64,000 nt of DNA from Pseudomonas sp. Root562 (GCF_001427125.1 NZ_LMGK01000024.1:249789-313788); one strand, 5' to 3'; counted from the first letter of the stretch, positions 6,811 through 16,070 are shown. Notes: a model not told the origin generated them from the sequence alone. Numbers and translations: made by a program.

Positions 6811-9312
6811 TCAATGCCCCTTGCCGGAATGCCCACCGGCGCCCTTCCCCGGGCCTTTGCCGGCGTTGGCCTCTCTTCCGCCCTCGGCATCATGACTGAC
6901 CTTGTCCGCCTCGGCTGCGGCTTTCTCGGCCTCCTTGGCCAGCTGATCGACCGCCGCCAGATTGCTTTTGCGCACGCTATCGACAAAACCCTGGAATGGC
7001 AGATCAGTGATCCCTACCAGACCAAAATGGCCATTTTCGCCATCCAGCAGACGCCCGGTCACGGGTTGATCGAGGTATTGGAACCAGTGCACCCCAACGA
7101 TGGACGGTTCGTTCAGAGCCTTTTTGAGGAAGTTCGCATAGGCCGGGCCGCGATCGTCTTCCTTCGCCAATTGCGTCACGCCGCCCCAGAACGGGCCGCG
7201 ATCAGTCGAGCCGAAGTTGAATTCAGTGATTAACACCGGCTTGTCGAGGCTGCGCAGTTTGGTGAAGTCGTAACCGTCTTGCGGTTGCAAGGTGTACATG
7301 TTGAAGCTCAGGACGTCGCAATACTGGGCACAGGACTCAACGGCTTCCGGGGTGGTGATGGCAAATCGACCACCGAGCAACAGCTGGTTCGGGGCGTGCC
7401 ACTTGAGCGAGTCGGAAATGGTCTTGAAGTAGGTATCGGCGAAGACTTTCTGGAAGTATTTGAAATCGGCCTCGATTTCCGGGTGCTCGGCGCTCGGCAG
7501 CGGTGGCACGAACCCAGGGTCTTCCATCAGCTCCCAGGCTGGCAGATCAATGCCCCAGGCTTTCGACAATCCGGCCTGATTGCGGTACTTGTCGCGCAGT
7601 TGCTTGAGGAACGCGCGTTTGGCCGGCACGTCGGTGGTCATTTTCAAGGTGCCGTAGGCCAAGGCATATCGGGCTTTCGGGTCGTCGCCGGGACCGGCCC
7701 AGGCCAGTTCGTTGTCGGCGTAGTAACCGATCAGCCACGGATCGTCGCGATGATCACGGGTGGCAATCGCTACGGCGCGTTCGGTGGCCATGGCGAAGCG
7801 TGGATCGAACGGGTCAGGCATGCCGCCCCACCAGTCGCTACCGGTACTGATGCTGGCGTAATCACCGACGATCGACAGCGGTAAGGTGTATGGCACGCGG
7901 TCCGCGTTGGCCAGTGATGGCGCGCTCCAGTTGCCTACGGTGTTGAAGCCCCAGGCTTGCAGACGGTCGAGGGTGTGGCCGGTCCAGCGCTTTTCGTCGA
8001 ATGCCACTTTGCAGGGTTCGGCGGGTGCCAGCTCGGCTGTTTTAGCGGCGGTCGCGTCGACGGCATCAGTTTTGGCCGCTTCGGCAATACCGGATCCAGC
8101 ACTTGAAAGCGCTACGGCTGGCTCGACGGCTTTTTCTGCCGTTGCTTCTACCGCGTCTGCCTTGGCGGCTGCCGCAACACCGGCCTTGGTGTCGCTGCCC
8201 AGCGCGCAAGGGTCGCCGTACAAACGCTGCAAGTTGGCGCCGTAAAAATCGTACCAGCGACCGGAGTTGTAGCCTCGTCCCTGGTCGACACCATTGCCGC
8301 CGCGGTTATCCCCTTCGCCGAAATGGCTGGCCAAAGGCTCCTCAGGCTTGGGCAGGGATTCGAACATCCACTCGCGACCGGCGACATACGTCTGGCTGAC
8401 GTCCGCAGCGACCGAGTTGACTCCCAACGAATAAAACGGGTGCCCTTCAGGGGTCACCAGATACCAGCGACCATCACGCTTCTCGGTACGGAAAAAACCG
8501 CTGGCCTTGAACGCAGGACCTTTGTTCCAGCCGCCGAACTTGTCCAGCGGAGCCTTCTCGCGCTCGGCCAACCAGGTTTTCAGCTGTTGTTGTTCCTTGG
8601 CCGCGGCGCTTTTCAGTTGTTCATCGCCAGCGACCTTCTCCGGCCATTTGGCCCGGGTCGATTGACCATAAGCGTCCACCAGGCCGCCATACACCGCTTG
8701 GGTAACGGACTCGCCATCCTGCACGCCAAAGCGCTCGAGCAAGATGCTCTGGGCGACTTGCGGTTGATCCATCGACACAGTGACCGACACCACCTGGCGG
8801 CGATCCAGCTCGCCGACGCTGCTGGCCAACAGGATGCGCTGACCGTCGACGGACATCGGCATTGGCGGGCCGGCTTTCATCCCCTGATTCAGCGGCGACG
8901 TCGGCTGCAGCGGCACCAGCAGAGTTTGCGCCGGACCGGCCGGCAAATCGACACGGCTGACCAGTGTCTTGCCATCGTTGCTCTGAATAGTCACGTACAG
9001 GGTCACGGCCCAGTTCATCGCACTCTGGATTCGCAGGCTCATCACGCCCGATTGCGACCAGTCCCAAGCGCCGGTTTGCGGGCTCAGGCGCAGGGTTGGC
9101 CTGGCCACCGGGTTGAATGTCACCCGGCGCAGCACCTCGCCCTCGGGGGTTTGCTCGGCGTTGGATTGCGGCAGGCTGGCGTCCTGAGTCGCCACCTGGA
9201 CCACGTCGGCGGGGCGTACAAAGTTGAACAGCGTCTGTTGTCCGGCGGGAGCCGCCAGCAAGGGCGATGCGAACAACAAGGCAAAAACGGCAGGCAACGA
9301 ACGGCGAATCAT
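6811..9312 (-). CDS. exported glycoside hydrolase (agarase/beta-galactosidase-like, clan GH-A)
   Basis: 833 residues. A signal peptide (MIRRSLPAVFALLF...LAAPAG) is followed by a beta-rich N-terminal module and a TIM-barrel hydrolase domain. The probable acid/base is E535 in YADNELAW and the probable nucleophile E697 in LITEFNFG, the clan GH-A arrangement; the layout resembles agarase/GH42-GH50-like proteins. Two features are odd: an Ala/Lys/Asp-rich insertion between C369 and C434 made of two diverged repeats, and a C-terminal tail rich in Gly, Lys and His (GKGPGKGAGGHSGKGH). The ATG at 9312 starts the signal peptide; an upstream ATG at 9390 does not. It probably acts in the periplasm or outside on a polysaccharide; the substrate is unknown. 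Confidence 0.75.
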   Translation of the reverse strand: MIRRSLPAVFALLFASPLLAAPAGQQTLFNFVRPADVVQVATQDASLPQSNAEQTPEGEVLRRVTFNPVARPTLRLSPQTGAWDWSQSGVMSLRIQSAMNWAVTLYVTIQSNDGKTLVSRVDLPAGPAQTLLVPLQPTSPLNQGMKAGPPMPMSVDGQRILLASSVGELDRRQVVSVTVSMDQPQVAQSILLERFGVQDGESVTQAVYGGLVDAYGQSTRAKWPEKVAGDEQLKSAAAKEQQQLKTWLAEREKAPLDKFGGWNKGPAFKASGFFRTEKRDGRWYLVTPEGHPFYSLGVNSVAADVSQTYVAGREWMFESLPKPEEPLASHFGEGDNRGGNGVDQGRGYNSGRWYDFYGANLQRLYGDPCALGSDTKAGVAAAAKADAVEATAEKAVEPAVALSSAGSGIAEAAKTDAVDATAAKTAELAPAEPCKVAFDEKRWTGHTLDRLQAWGFNTVGNWSAPSLANADRVPYTLPLSIVGDYASISTGSDWWGGMPDPFDPRFAMATERAVAIATRDHRDDPWLIGYYADNELAWAGPGDDPKARYALAYGTLKMTTDVPAKRAFLKQLRDKYRNQAGLSKAWGIDLPAWELMEDPGFVPPLPSAEHPEIEADFKYFQKVFADTYFKTISDSLKWHAPNQLLLGGRFAITTPEAVESCAQYCDVLSFNMYTLQPQDGYDFTKLRSLDKPVLITEFNFGSTDRGPFWGGVTQLAKEDDRGPAYANFLKKALNEPSIVGVHWFQYLDQPVTGRLLDGENGHFGLVGITDLPFQGFVDSVRKSNLAAVDQLAKEAEKAAAEADKVSHDAEGGREANAGKGPGKGAGGHSGKGH

Positions 9313-9407
9313 GAGAACGAAATTCTCCCTAAGACCTTCAATGGGCCAATGGAAAAGCGATGGCTGAAAGATAGACAACGCGGCGGGCAAAACTGCCCAC
9401 CGGTGTT

Positions 9408-11552
9408 TCAGGAAATTTCACGCCGGAAAGGCGGCAACGCATTGAGGATCGCTTTGCCATAGCGCTGGGTCACCAGACGCCGGTCGAGCAAAGTGATGGT
9501 GCCGCGGTCTTCTTCGGTGCGCAGCAAGCGCCCGCAGGCCTGGACCAGTTTCAGCGAGGCATCCGGCACGGAGATTTCCATGAACGGATTGCCGCCACGG
9601 GCTTCGATCCATTCCGCCAGTGCCGCTTCGACAGGGTCATCCGGCACCGAGAACGGAATTTTGGCGATGACCACGTGCTCGCAATAGGCACCCGGCAGGT
9701 CGACCCCTTCGGCAAAGCTTGCCAGGCCGAACAACACGCTGGAATCACCGCCATCGACCCTCGCCTTGTGCTTGTTCAGGGTTTCCTGTTTCGACAGGTT
9801 GCCTTGAATGAACACCTGCTTGCGCCAGTCGCGGTCGAGGCCGTCGAACACGTCCTGCATCTGCTTGCGCGAAGAGAACAGCACCAGTGTGCCGCGCGAA
9901 CCTTCGACCAGGTCCGGCAGATCGCGGATGATCGCCGCGGTGTGCGCCGCCGCATCACGTGGGTCGGCGTTCAGGTTCGGCACTCGCAACACACCGGCAT
10001 CGGCATGATGAAACGGGCTCGGTACCACGGCGGTGACCGCTTTTTTCGGCAGGCCGGCGCGCATGCGGAAGCGGTCGAAGGTGCCGAGGGCCGTCAGGGT
10101 CGCCGAAGTGACCAAGCAGCCATGGGCTACGTTCCACAGGTTGCGTCGGAGCATTTCCGCCGCGAGGATCGGGCTGGCGTTGACCTCGATGTCGAACAGC
10201 GAGCCGCTTTCGGCCAGGGTCAACCAACGGGCCATGGGCGGGTTGTCTTCAGGGTCTTCAGCGGTAAACGCCACCCACAACTCCCAGTTGCCGGAAGAAC
10301 GGGACAACAGGCTGCCGAACAGCGGATACCACTCTTCGGCCTGGTTGCTGGCGATGCCGATGTTGACCTCGCCGTCCATACCTTCCTTGAGCAGTTCGGT
10401 GAGGCGCGTGAACAGGTCGGTCAGGCGGGCAAAGCCTTTCTTCAACTCGATGCCCATCTCACGCATGTGCTCGGGAATCACTCCGCCGACGAAGCGATGA
10501 CGCGGGCGTTCGCGACCTTCGACATCTTCGCCGGGCTTGAAATCGGCGGCCTGTTCGCAGGCGGTGAACATGAATTGTTGCTGGGTCTTGATCTCCCGAG
10601 CCAGCTCCGGCACCTGCTCGATCAACTTGCCCAGATCCCCGGGCAACGGGTGTTGCGCCAGCAGTTTGGTCAGGTTCTTTGCCGTGGTTTCCAGCCAGTC
10701 GGCGGTGGAGCGCAGGCGCGTGTAGTGGGCGAAGTGGCCGATGGCCTTGTCTGGCAGGTGGTGGCCTTCGTCGAACACGTAGATGGTGTCGCGCGGGTCC
10801 GGCAGCACAGCGCCGCCGCCCAACGCCAGGTCAGCCAGCACCATGTCGTGGTTGGTGACGATCACGTCTACCTTGCCCATGCCTTCGCGGGCCTTGTAGA
10901 AGGCGCACTGGCCGAAGTTCGGGCAATGACGGTTGGTGCATTGGCTGTGATCGGTGGTCAAGCGTGCCCAATCGGCGTCTTCGAGCGCGGTGGACCAGCT
11001 GTCGCGGTCGCCGTCCCACTTATTGCCGGCGAGCTTCTCGATCATGCTGGTGAACAGCTTCTGGCTGGCCTCATCGACCTCGATCTTGAAACCTTCTTCT
11101 TCGAACAACTGCGCCGTGGCGGTTTGCGCGTGGCCTTCCTGGAGCAACATGTCGAGCTTGGACAGGCACATGTAGCGCCCGCGCCCCTTGGCCAGGGCGA
11201 AGCTGAAATTCAGCCCGCTGTTGCGCATCAGATCGGGCAGATCCTTGTAGACGATCTGCTCCTGCAGGGCGACGGTGGCCGTGGCGATCACCAGGCGCTT
11301 GCCAGCGGCCTTGGCGGTGGGGATCGCCGCCAGGCTGTAGGCCACGGTCTTGCCAGTACCGGTGCCGGCTTCCACCGCGACAATCGCGGGGTCGCCACTG
11401 CGCCGGCCTTCGTCGTCGGTGTCGATATCACCGAGGACTTTGGCAACTTCGGCGATCATCAGGCGTTGGCCGTAGCGCGGCTTGAGGCTCTTGGCTTCGA
11501 GAAAACGCGAGTAGGCGCCCTGGATCGTGGTTTTGAGTTCAGTGCTGATCAT
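9408..11552 (-). CDS. dinG: ATP-dependent DNA helicase DinG
   Basis: 714-residue superfamily 2, XPD-like 5'-3' helicase that unwinds D-loops, R-loops and forks. Walker A EAGTGTGKTVAYSLAA is near the N-terminus, an iron-sulfur region with spaced cysteines (YMCLS, then QCTNRHCPNFGQCAF) follows, then the DEGHH box (VFDEGHHLPDK), and a C-terminal helicase half ends with the QACGRLLRTEEDRG motif. Length matches DinG of other Pseudomonas. It stands alone, divergent from the CopD-like gene. No clear LexA box was seen next to the start. Confidence 0.95.
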   Translation of the reverse strand: MISTELKTTIQGAYSRFLEAKSLKPRYGQRLMIAEVAKVLGDIDTDDEGRRSGDPAIVAVEAGTGTGKTVAYSLAAIPTAKAAGKRLVIATATVALQEQIVYKDLPDLMRNSGLNFSFALAKGRGRYMCLSKLDMLLQEGHAQTATAQLFEEEGFKIEVDEASQKLFTSMIEKLAGNKWDGDRDSWSTALEDADWARLTTDHSQCTNRHCPNFGQCAFYKAREGMGKVDVIVTNHDMVLADLALGGGAVLPDPRDTIYVFDEGHHLPDKAIGHFAHYTRLRSTADWLETTAKNLTKLLAQHPLPGDLGKLIEQVPELAREIKTQQQFMFTACEQAADFKPGEDVEGRERPRHRFVGGVIPEHMREMGIELKKGFARLTDLFTRLTELLKEGMDGEVNIGIASNQAEEWYPLFGSLLSRSSGNWELWVAFTAEDPEDNPPMARWLTLAESGSLFDIEVNASPILAAEMLRRNLWNVAHGCLVTSATLTALGTFDRFRMRAGLPKKAVTAVVPSPFHHADAGVLRVPNLNADPRDAAAHTAAIIRDLPDLVEGSRGTLVLFSSRKQMQDVFDGLDRDWRKQVFIQGNLSKQETLNKHKARVDGGDSSVLFGLASFAEGVDLPGAYCEHVVIAKIPFSVPDDPVEAALAEWIEARGGNPFMEISVPDASLKLVQACGRLLRTEEDRGTITLLDRRLVTQRYGKAILNALPPFRREIS

Positions 11553-11651
11553 GAATTGTCGGGCGCAAAAAACGCTGGATAAATTTTCAGTAGTTTGATT
11601 CGGCCGCTATCATACCCCGCTAATGAATCCCGCGCAGAACGGAGTACCCGA

Positions 11652-12110
11652 ATGACACCTTTTAGCCTTGTTTATAGCCTGCATGTCCTCGCCGCACTGG
11701 TGTGGGTGGGCGGCATGTTTTTCGCCTGGATGGTCTTGCGTCCCGCGGCGATGACAGCGCTTGAGGGTCCTGCCCGCTTGAAGCTGTGGATTGAAGTGTT
11801 TCAAGGTTTTTTCCGCTGGGTCTGGGGGGCGGTCGTGCTGTTGCCAGTCAGTGGCGTGGTCATGCTGAATCTGAATTTCAGCGGTTTTGAACACGCGCCG
11901 CGCTATGTGCAGGTGATGATGGGGTTGTTTGTGGTGATGACGGCATTGTTCATCAGGATTCAGGCGTTGATGCTGCCGGAGTTGCGCGTGGCTGTGCTGG
12001 CGCAGGACTGGCCGGCGGGGGCTGCAGTGCTGGGGCGGATTCGTCGGTTGGTGGGGATCAACTTGATTGTCGGGTTGGTCGTGGTAGTTGTTGCTGCCGC
12101 TCGACCATGA
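11652..12110 (+). CDS. CopD-family integral membrane protein
   Basis: 152 residues with four hydrophobic helices. The first carries the YSLHVLAALVWVGGMFFAW signature of the CopD/DUF2269-like family, which has histidines that could bind haem or copper. GGAG lies before the ATG at 11652. The stop codon is the first base-paired part of a perfect 15-bp inverted repeat. Function is likely inner-membrane copper or redox handling, but this is inferred only from the family. Confidence 0.7.
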   Translation: MTPFSLVYSLHVLAALVWVGGMFFAWMVLRPAAMTALEGPARLKLWIEVFQGFFRWVWGAVVLLPVSGVVMLNLNFSGFEHAPRYVQVMMGLFVVMTALFIRIQALMLPELRVAVLAQDWPAGAAVLGRIRRLVGINLIVGLVVVVVAAARP

Positions 12111-12140
12111 TCGTTCCCACGCAGAGCGTGGGAACGATCA
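12108..12140. repeat. perfect 15-bp inverted repeat between convergent genes
   Basis: Arms 12108-12122 and 12126-12140 with a 3-base loop; the core GTTCCCACGC is also found at 51749-51859. It overlaps the stop codon of the CopD-like gene and lies four bases from the stop of the collagen-like gene. There is no T-run, so it is a repeat family member that may also act as a terminator. Confidence 0.8.
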
Positions 12141-12144
12141 ATGC

Positions 12145-12903
12145 TTACAACCGCTGCACGACCACCGAGCCTGCCGCCCCGGCAGGTCCCGGTTGCCCAT
12201 CGGCACCTGGTTTGCCGCTCTTGCCGCCATCGGCTTTATAGATCAGGCAGCCCTTGGCCTTGCCTCCGGCGCCAGGTTTTCCACCGGGTCCGGCCAGGCC
12301 ACCCGCACCGCCGGCCACTTGAACCTTGATCTGTTCTGCCGGGTAATCACGCGGCACCACCAGTTTGACCAATGCCCCCGGTGCGCCTGGCTGGCCGTCA
12401 CTGCCATTGCTGCCATCGGCACCGCGTCCGGCCTGGCCCCAGGTACAGCCCGGGGCTTGACCGTTGGCCCCGTCGAGACCGACAAACCCCGGAGCCCCCG
12501 CACCACCGCGCGCGTCGACGATCAGTTGCGGGGCATTGAGCGTCTTGATTTGCAGATTCAGGTTGCGCCCGGAGCGCGCGGCCTTCTGAAAAGTGCCCGG
12601 TGCGCCGCGAGCGGTGATCTGGCTGCCCTCGGACAATTGAGCACGGCTGACTTTCAATTCCAGCGCCTGCTCGCTGGGTACAATCGCGATCCGCGCATCA
12701 CGTCCCAGATGCAGCTCGCCGACGGTGACTTCAGTCACGTTCGACGGAATCAGTAACGTGCCGTAATCGGCGACCTCCAGACGTTCCAGTTGCAAGGTGC
12801 TGGCGGTGTTGGGCAGACGCATCAGCGAGTTGGTTTCGACGCTCACCACCTGAGCGCAGGCCAGTGGACTGATGAGTACGGCGAGCAGACAGAATTTACG
12901 CAT
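12145..12903 (-). CDS. exported collagen-like (Gly-rich triplet) protein
   Basis: 252 residues with a signal peptide (MRKFCLLAVLISPLACAQ). Residues up to about 115 form a beta-rich domain. The second half is Gly-rich with runs of G-x-y and G-x-P triplets (GAPGFVGLDGANG, GSDGQPGAPGA, GKPGADGQPGPAG) broken by a short beta segment (LVKLVVPRDYPAEQIKVQV). Two cysteines inside the Gly-rich part (APGCTWG, KGCLIYK) could form a disulphide. It is probably a surface or periplasmic structural protein. Its start overlaps the end of the DUF1145 gene by eight bases, so the two are likely translationally coupled. The role is unknown. Confidence 0.75.
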   Translation of the reverse strand: MRKFCLLAVLISPLACAQVVSVETNSLMRLPNTASTLQLERLEVADYGTLLIPSNVTEVTVGELHLGRDARIAIVPSEQALELKVSRAQLSEGSQITARGAPGTFQKAARSGRNLNLQIKTLNAPQLIVDARGGAGAPGFVGLDGANGQAPGCTWGQAGRGADGSNGSDGQPGAPGALVKLVVPRDYPAEQIKVQVAGGAGGLAGPGGKPGAGGKAKGCLIYKADGGKSGKPGADGQPGPAGAAGSVVVQRL

Positions 12904-13174
12904 GGGAAGCCTTGGATGCGGAGGGAGCGGGAATGGTTTGCAGGTGGAAAACGCCGAAAATGACAATCTTCAGTCGATCACGCCAAGGGTGCGCGCGGCC
13001 TCTGAGGCTGCGGTAGCACAACAGCGCTTCCAGTAGATGAAGGATCGCCAGAATACCGCCGGCCAGATTGACCAGCAGATGCAGCGGATAGACAAATGGC
13101 GTGAACAGGTTGACCAGCACCACCAGCCAGAACAGCAGGGTCAACAGCTTCCCCAGCCCCCAAATCACCTTCAT
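12896..13174 (-). CDS. DUF1145 family small membrane protein
   Basis: 92 residues. Hydrophobic segments at about residues 8-28 and 32-52 are followed by a basic region (RSLRGRAHPWRDRLK) and a third hydrophobic segment. The sequence fits DUF1145, a small membrane protein family common in Pseudomonas. It is upstream of, and overlaps, the collagen-like gene by eight bases, so the two probably form one operon. Confidence 0.75.
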   Translation of the reverse strand: MKVIWGLGKLLTLLFWLVVLVNLFTPFVYPLHLLVNLAGGILAILHLLEALLCYRSLRGRAHPWRDRLKIVIFGVFHLQTIPAPSASKASHA

Positions 13175-13321
13175 ACGCCCCTCGATGGGAATTATTCTTT
13201 GAGCGCACAGTAACGGCTTCCACGCGGGATAAGCCAGAGGGCAAGCGAAAATTCTTGTTGAAGATCGCCGAATGGCCGTCGAAACGCAGGAAATCTGCGT
13301 TCGACAGCTCTAACCCGCGGT

Positions 13322-14035
13322 TCAGCGATTGATGTGCAGTTCCACGCGACGATTTTTCGCGCGGCCTTCCTCGGTTTCGTTATCGGCCACCGGCTGGCTT
13401 TCGCCCTTGCCCTCGCTGGTGAGTTTGTTGGGTGCCACACCCTGGCTCAGCAGATATTCCGCCACGCTGCTGGCGCGGCGCTCCGAAAGGGCCTGGTTGT
13501 AGCTGTCCGAGCCAACGCTGTCGGTATGGCCGATCACCTTGATGTTCACCACATCGGCGTCCAGCAATTTGCTCATGATCGCATCGAGCTCGCTTTGCGC
13601 GGTCGGGGTCAGGTCGGATTGATTGAAACCGAAGAACACGTCGTTGCTCAACGTGATGACTTCAGGCGCAGCAGGTTCTGCAGGTTTCACGCTGGCCGGG
13701 TATTGCGGCAGCGGGCAACCGTGATGTTCCACAGGCGTGTTGGCCGGTGTGTCGGGGCAGCGATCGCGGCGGTCGAACACACCGTCGTCGTCTTCGTCAC
13801 CGTCCTGGGCGTAACAGATCAAACCACCGGTCAATATACCGAGCGCCGCTCCACCCGCCGCCCAACCGCCACTTTCGATAGCGCCCAGGCCTCCACCGAC
13901 CAGTCCGCCAATGACGCTGCAGATCGGCCAGGTACGTTGATTGAGGGGGGCAGTGCCATCACTGTGAGTCGCGCAACCGGTCAACAGGCTGCCCAGCAGC
14001 AGAACCGGCAAGACGGTCCGTGTGAGATTGCTCAT
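13322..14035 (-). CDS. OmpA-family lipoprotein with calcium-binding-type repeat (first of two)
   Basis: 237 residues. Lipobox LLTGC at the end of the signal peptide, a glycine-zipper segment (GGLVGGGLGAIESGGWAAGGA), a thrombospondin type 3-like acidic repeat (DGDEDDDGVFDRRDRCPDTP), then an OmpA peptidoglycan-binding domain with GHTDSVGSDSYNQALSERRA and NRRVELHINR at the end. It anchors the outer membrane to the cell wall. ATG at 14035 is chosen over a TTG six bases upstream because AGGAG is then eight bases away. Paralogue of the next gene. Confidence 0.85.
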   Translation of the reverse strand: MSNLTRTVLPVLLLGSLLTGCATHSDGTAPLNQRTWPICSVIGGLVGGGLGAIESGGWAAGGAALGILTGGLICYAQDGDEDDDGVFDRRDRCPDTPANTPVEHHGCPLPQYPASVKPAEPAAPEVITLSNDVFFGFNQSDLTPTAQSELDAIMSKLLDADVVNIKVIGHTDSVGSDSYNQALSERRASSVAEYLLSQGVAPNKLTSEGKGESQPVADNETEEGRAKNRRVELHINR

Positions 14036-14124
14036 TTCCAAAGCTCCTGTGTCACCGGCCGATGCCGGTTACACAGGAGTAAAGACCCGCATCCGCGACT
14101 GCACAAGCCGGGGATCCGAGGGGC

Positions 14125-14820
14125 TTAGCGCTCGATTTTGATTTCCGTACGACGGTTTTGTGCACGACCGTCGGCAGTTTTGTTTTCGGCTACCGGCTGG
14201 CTCTCACCGGCACCGGTAACAGACACAAAGTTGCTGCGCGGCACGCCTTGCTGGATGAGGTACTCAACCACCGAATGAGCGCGTTTATCCGACAGTTTCT
14301 GGTTGTAGGAATCGCTGCCCACGCTGTCGGTATGACCGGTTACGGTCAATCGGGCAGTAGGGGCTTCTGCTTTCAAACGAGTGGCAATCTTGTCGAGTAC
14401 CAGTTTGTCGGACGTCGTGAGCGTTGCTTTATCGAACTGGAAGTGGACATCACGAATGACAATGGTTTCTTCCTTGACCACTACAACTTCTTCAACCACT
14501 GGAGCAGGTGCTGGTGGTGGGCAACCATCGGCATCGACCTGAACGCCTCTAGGTGTGCCCGGGCACTTGTCGCGACTGTCCGGAACACCATCGCCGTCTT
14601 CGTCGCCGTCACCGTGAACCCAGCAATAAGCGGCCGCCGTACCACCGACAACCAACGCGCCCCAACCTGCCCACGACGAGCTCTCGGTCGCGCCGAGACC
14701 CGCACCTACGACACCACCGACCGCCGCACAGGTCGGCCAGTCGGTTTTCTGCAAACCTGCGCAACCAGTCAACACACTGGTTAGCAGAACCAGGGGTAAT
14801 GCTGTCCGAACTATGCTCAT
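14125..14820 (-). CDS. OmpA-family lipoprotein with calcium-binding-type repeat (second of two)
   Basis: 231 residues with the same plan as its neighbour: lipobox VLTGC, glycine zipper (GGVVGAGLGATESSSWAGWGA), acidic repeat GDEDGDGVPDSRDKCPGTP, a Pro/Val/Glu linker (PAPAPVVEEVVVVKEE), and an OmpA domain with GHTDSVGSDSYNQKLSDKRA and NRRTEIKIER. AGGAGA precedes the ATG. The two genes are 89 bases apart on the same strand and clearly arose by tandem duplication, then diverged. Confidence 0.87.
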   Translation of the reverse strand: MSIVRTALPLVLLTSVLTGCAGLQKTDWPTCAAVGGVVGAGLGATESSSWAGWGALVVGGTAAAYCWVHGDGDEDGDGVPDSRDKCPGTPRGVQVDADGCPPPAPAPVVEEVVVVKEETIVIRDVHFQFDKATLTTSDKLVLDKIATRLKAEAPTARLTVTGHTDSVGSDSYNQKLSDKRAHSVVEYLIQQGVPRSNFVSVTGAGESQPVAENKTADGRAQNRRTEIKIER

Positions 14821-15010
14821 CTAGTTTTCTCCTGAAGGATCGGCTTAGAACCGATTCAGGGAGTAAAGACCGGAGTTTTAATCTCCGCCAGCAATAGGCC
14901 ATTGCAGTTTTGTCCCCTGTTCACGGCAGATCATCTCTTTTCAGGGAAAGCCGCTCTAGGCTCGAACTTGCGGGCAGGCTAGTCTTGGCAGACCTGACTG
15001 AGGAACTTCG

Positions 15011-15508
15011 ATGATTGCAGCTATTTCTTCGCGCACGCCACAACAGGCGTTGGCCGCTTTGCTGGATCGTTACGCCCCTGCACGCCTGCTGCTGATCGGC
15101 GCCAGCGAATTCCCGGCGCTTGAAGCCTTCAAGCTCGCCCACCCCGACAGCTGCGTGGCGCATGCTGCGCCGGGAGCATTGCCGGCCGAACTGGCGGCGC
15201 GCCGGTTTGACCTGGCGCTGGTGGTCGATTGCCTCGAACACTTGCCCAAGCGCGATGGCCTGAATTTGCTCGGCGGCATCCGCAATCTCAACGCCAGCCG
15301 CATCGCCGTCCTCGCCGACTTACCGGCCAGCGGCTGGCAGGAGACGGACTTTTTCTCCCTGGCCCTGCAAGCCAGCGAACGCTTTCAGCGCGACGAACAG
15401 GTGCTGACCCTCTTCACCTATGATCTGCTTGACTACAAACAAGTCCCGGACTGGCTCAATTCGCGCTTTTGGGCCAATCCGGAAAACTTCGGGAAATATT
15501 GGTGGTAA
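15011..15508 (+). CDS. DUF6231-like conserved protein, function unknown
   Basis: 165 residues, no signal peptide. The N-terminal half reads like a nucleotide- or SAM-binding Rossmann fold (ARLLLIGASEF, then FDLALVVDCLEHLP). The aromatic C-terminus (WLNSRFWANPENFGKYWW) is distinctive. It is most like the Pseudomonas DUF6231 family; no activity is known to me. GAGG lies before the ATG. Four bases separate it from the YchJ-family gene, so they form an operon. Confidence 0.7.
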   Translation: MIAAISSRTPQQALAALLDRYAPARLLLIGASEFPALEAFKLAHPDSCVAHAAPGALPAELAARRFDLALVVDCLEHLPKRDGLNLLGGIRNLNASRIAVLADLPASGWQETDFFSLALQASERFQRDEQVLTLFTYDLLDYKQVPDWLNSRFWANPENFGKYWW

Positions 15509-15512
15509 CGCA

Positions 15513-15989
15513 ATGAGTACATCCATTTGCCCTTGCGGTAGCGGCACCCTGCTCGACGCCTGCTGCGGTCCTTACCATGCCGGCCACCCGGCCCCTTGCG
15601 CCGAAGCCCTGATGCGCTCGCGCTATAGCGCCTATGTGCTGGGCCTGATCGACTATCTGGTGGCGACCACCCTGCCCGCCCAGCAATCAGGACTCGACCG
15701 GCAATCGATCAGCGACTGGAGTGCCCAAAGCACCTGGCTGGGCCTTGAGGTGGAAAGCTCCGAAGTGCTCGGCGGCCAGCCGGAACACGCGTTCGTGACC
15801 TTTACCGCGCGCTGGCACGACGGCAGTGGCGAGCACAGTCATCGTGAACGCTCGTCATTCGTCCAGAACGCTGGACATTGGTACTTCATCGATCCCACCG
15901 TACCACTGGACATCGGTCGCAACGATCCATGCCCTTGCGCCAGCGGGCAGAAGTTCAAGAAATGCTGCTCGGGCTATTTCGGCGCGTGA
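15513..15989 (+). CDS. YchJ family (UPF0225) protein with two SEC-C motifs
   Basis: 158 residues. Zinc-binding SEC-C motifs at both ends (CPCGSGTLLDACC at the N-terminus, CPCASGQKFKKCC at the C-terminus) flank an NTF2-like middle domain with the family signature EALMRSRYSAYVLG. The function of YchJ is not established. The start at 15513 is set by homology to the N-terminal SEC-C motif and lies four bases after the preceding stop. Confidence 0.88.
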   Translation: MSTSICPCGSGTLLDACCGPYHAGHPAPCAEALMRSRYSAYVLGLIDYLVATTLPAQQSGLDRQSISDWSAQSTWLGLEVESSEVLGGQPEHAFVTFTARWHDGSGEHSHRERSSFVQNAGHWYFIDPTVPLDIGRNDPCPCASGQKFKKCCSGYFGA

Positions 15990-16003
15990 GTTGACCGCAA
16001 AAA

Positions 16004-16070
16004 ATCGCAGCCTTCGCCAGCTCCTGCACGGGATTGCCTGCACACTGCAGGAGTGGCCGAAGGCTGCGAT
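16004..16070. repeat. short inverted repeat (ATCGCAGCCTTCG family)
   Basis: Arms 16004-16016 and 16058-16070 are perfect complements, and the sequence just inside each arm is also partly complementary. It is a dispersed Pseudomonas intergenic repeat different from the REPs with the GGCAAGCC core. Confidence 0.7.
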
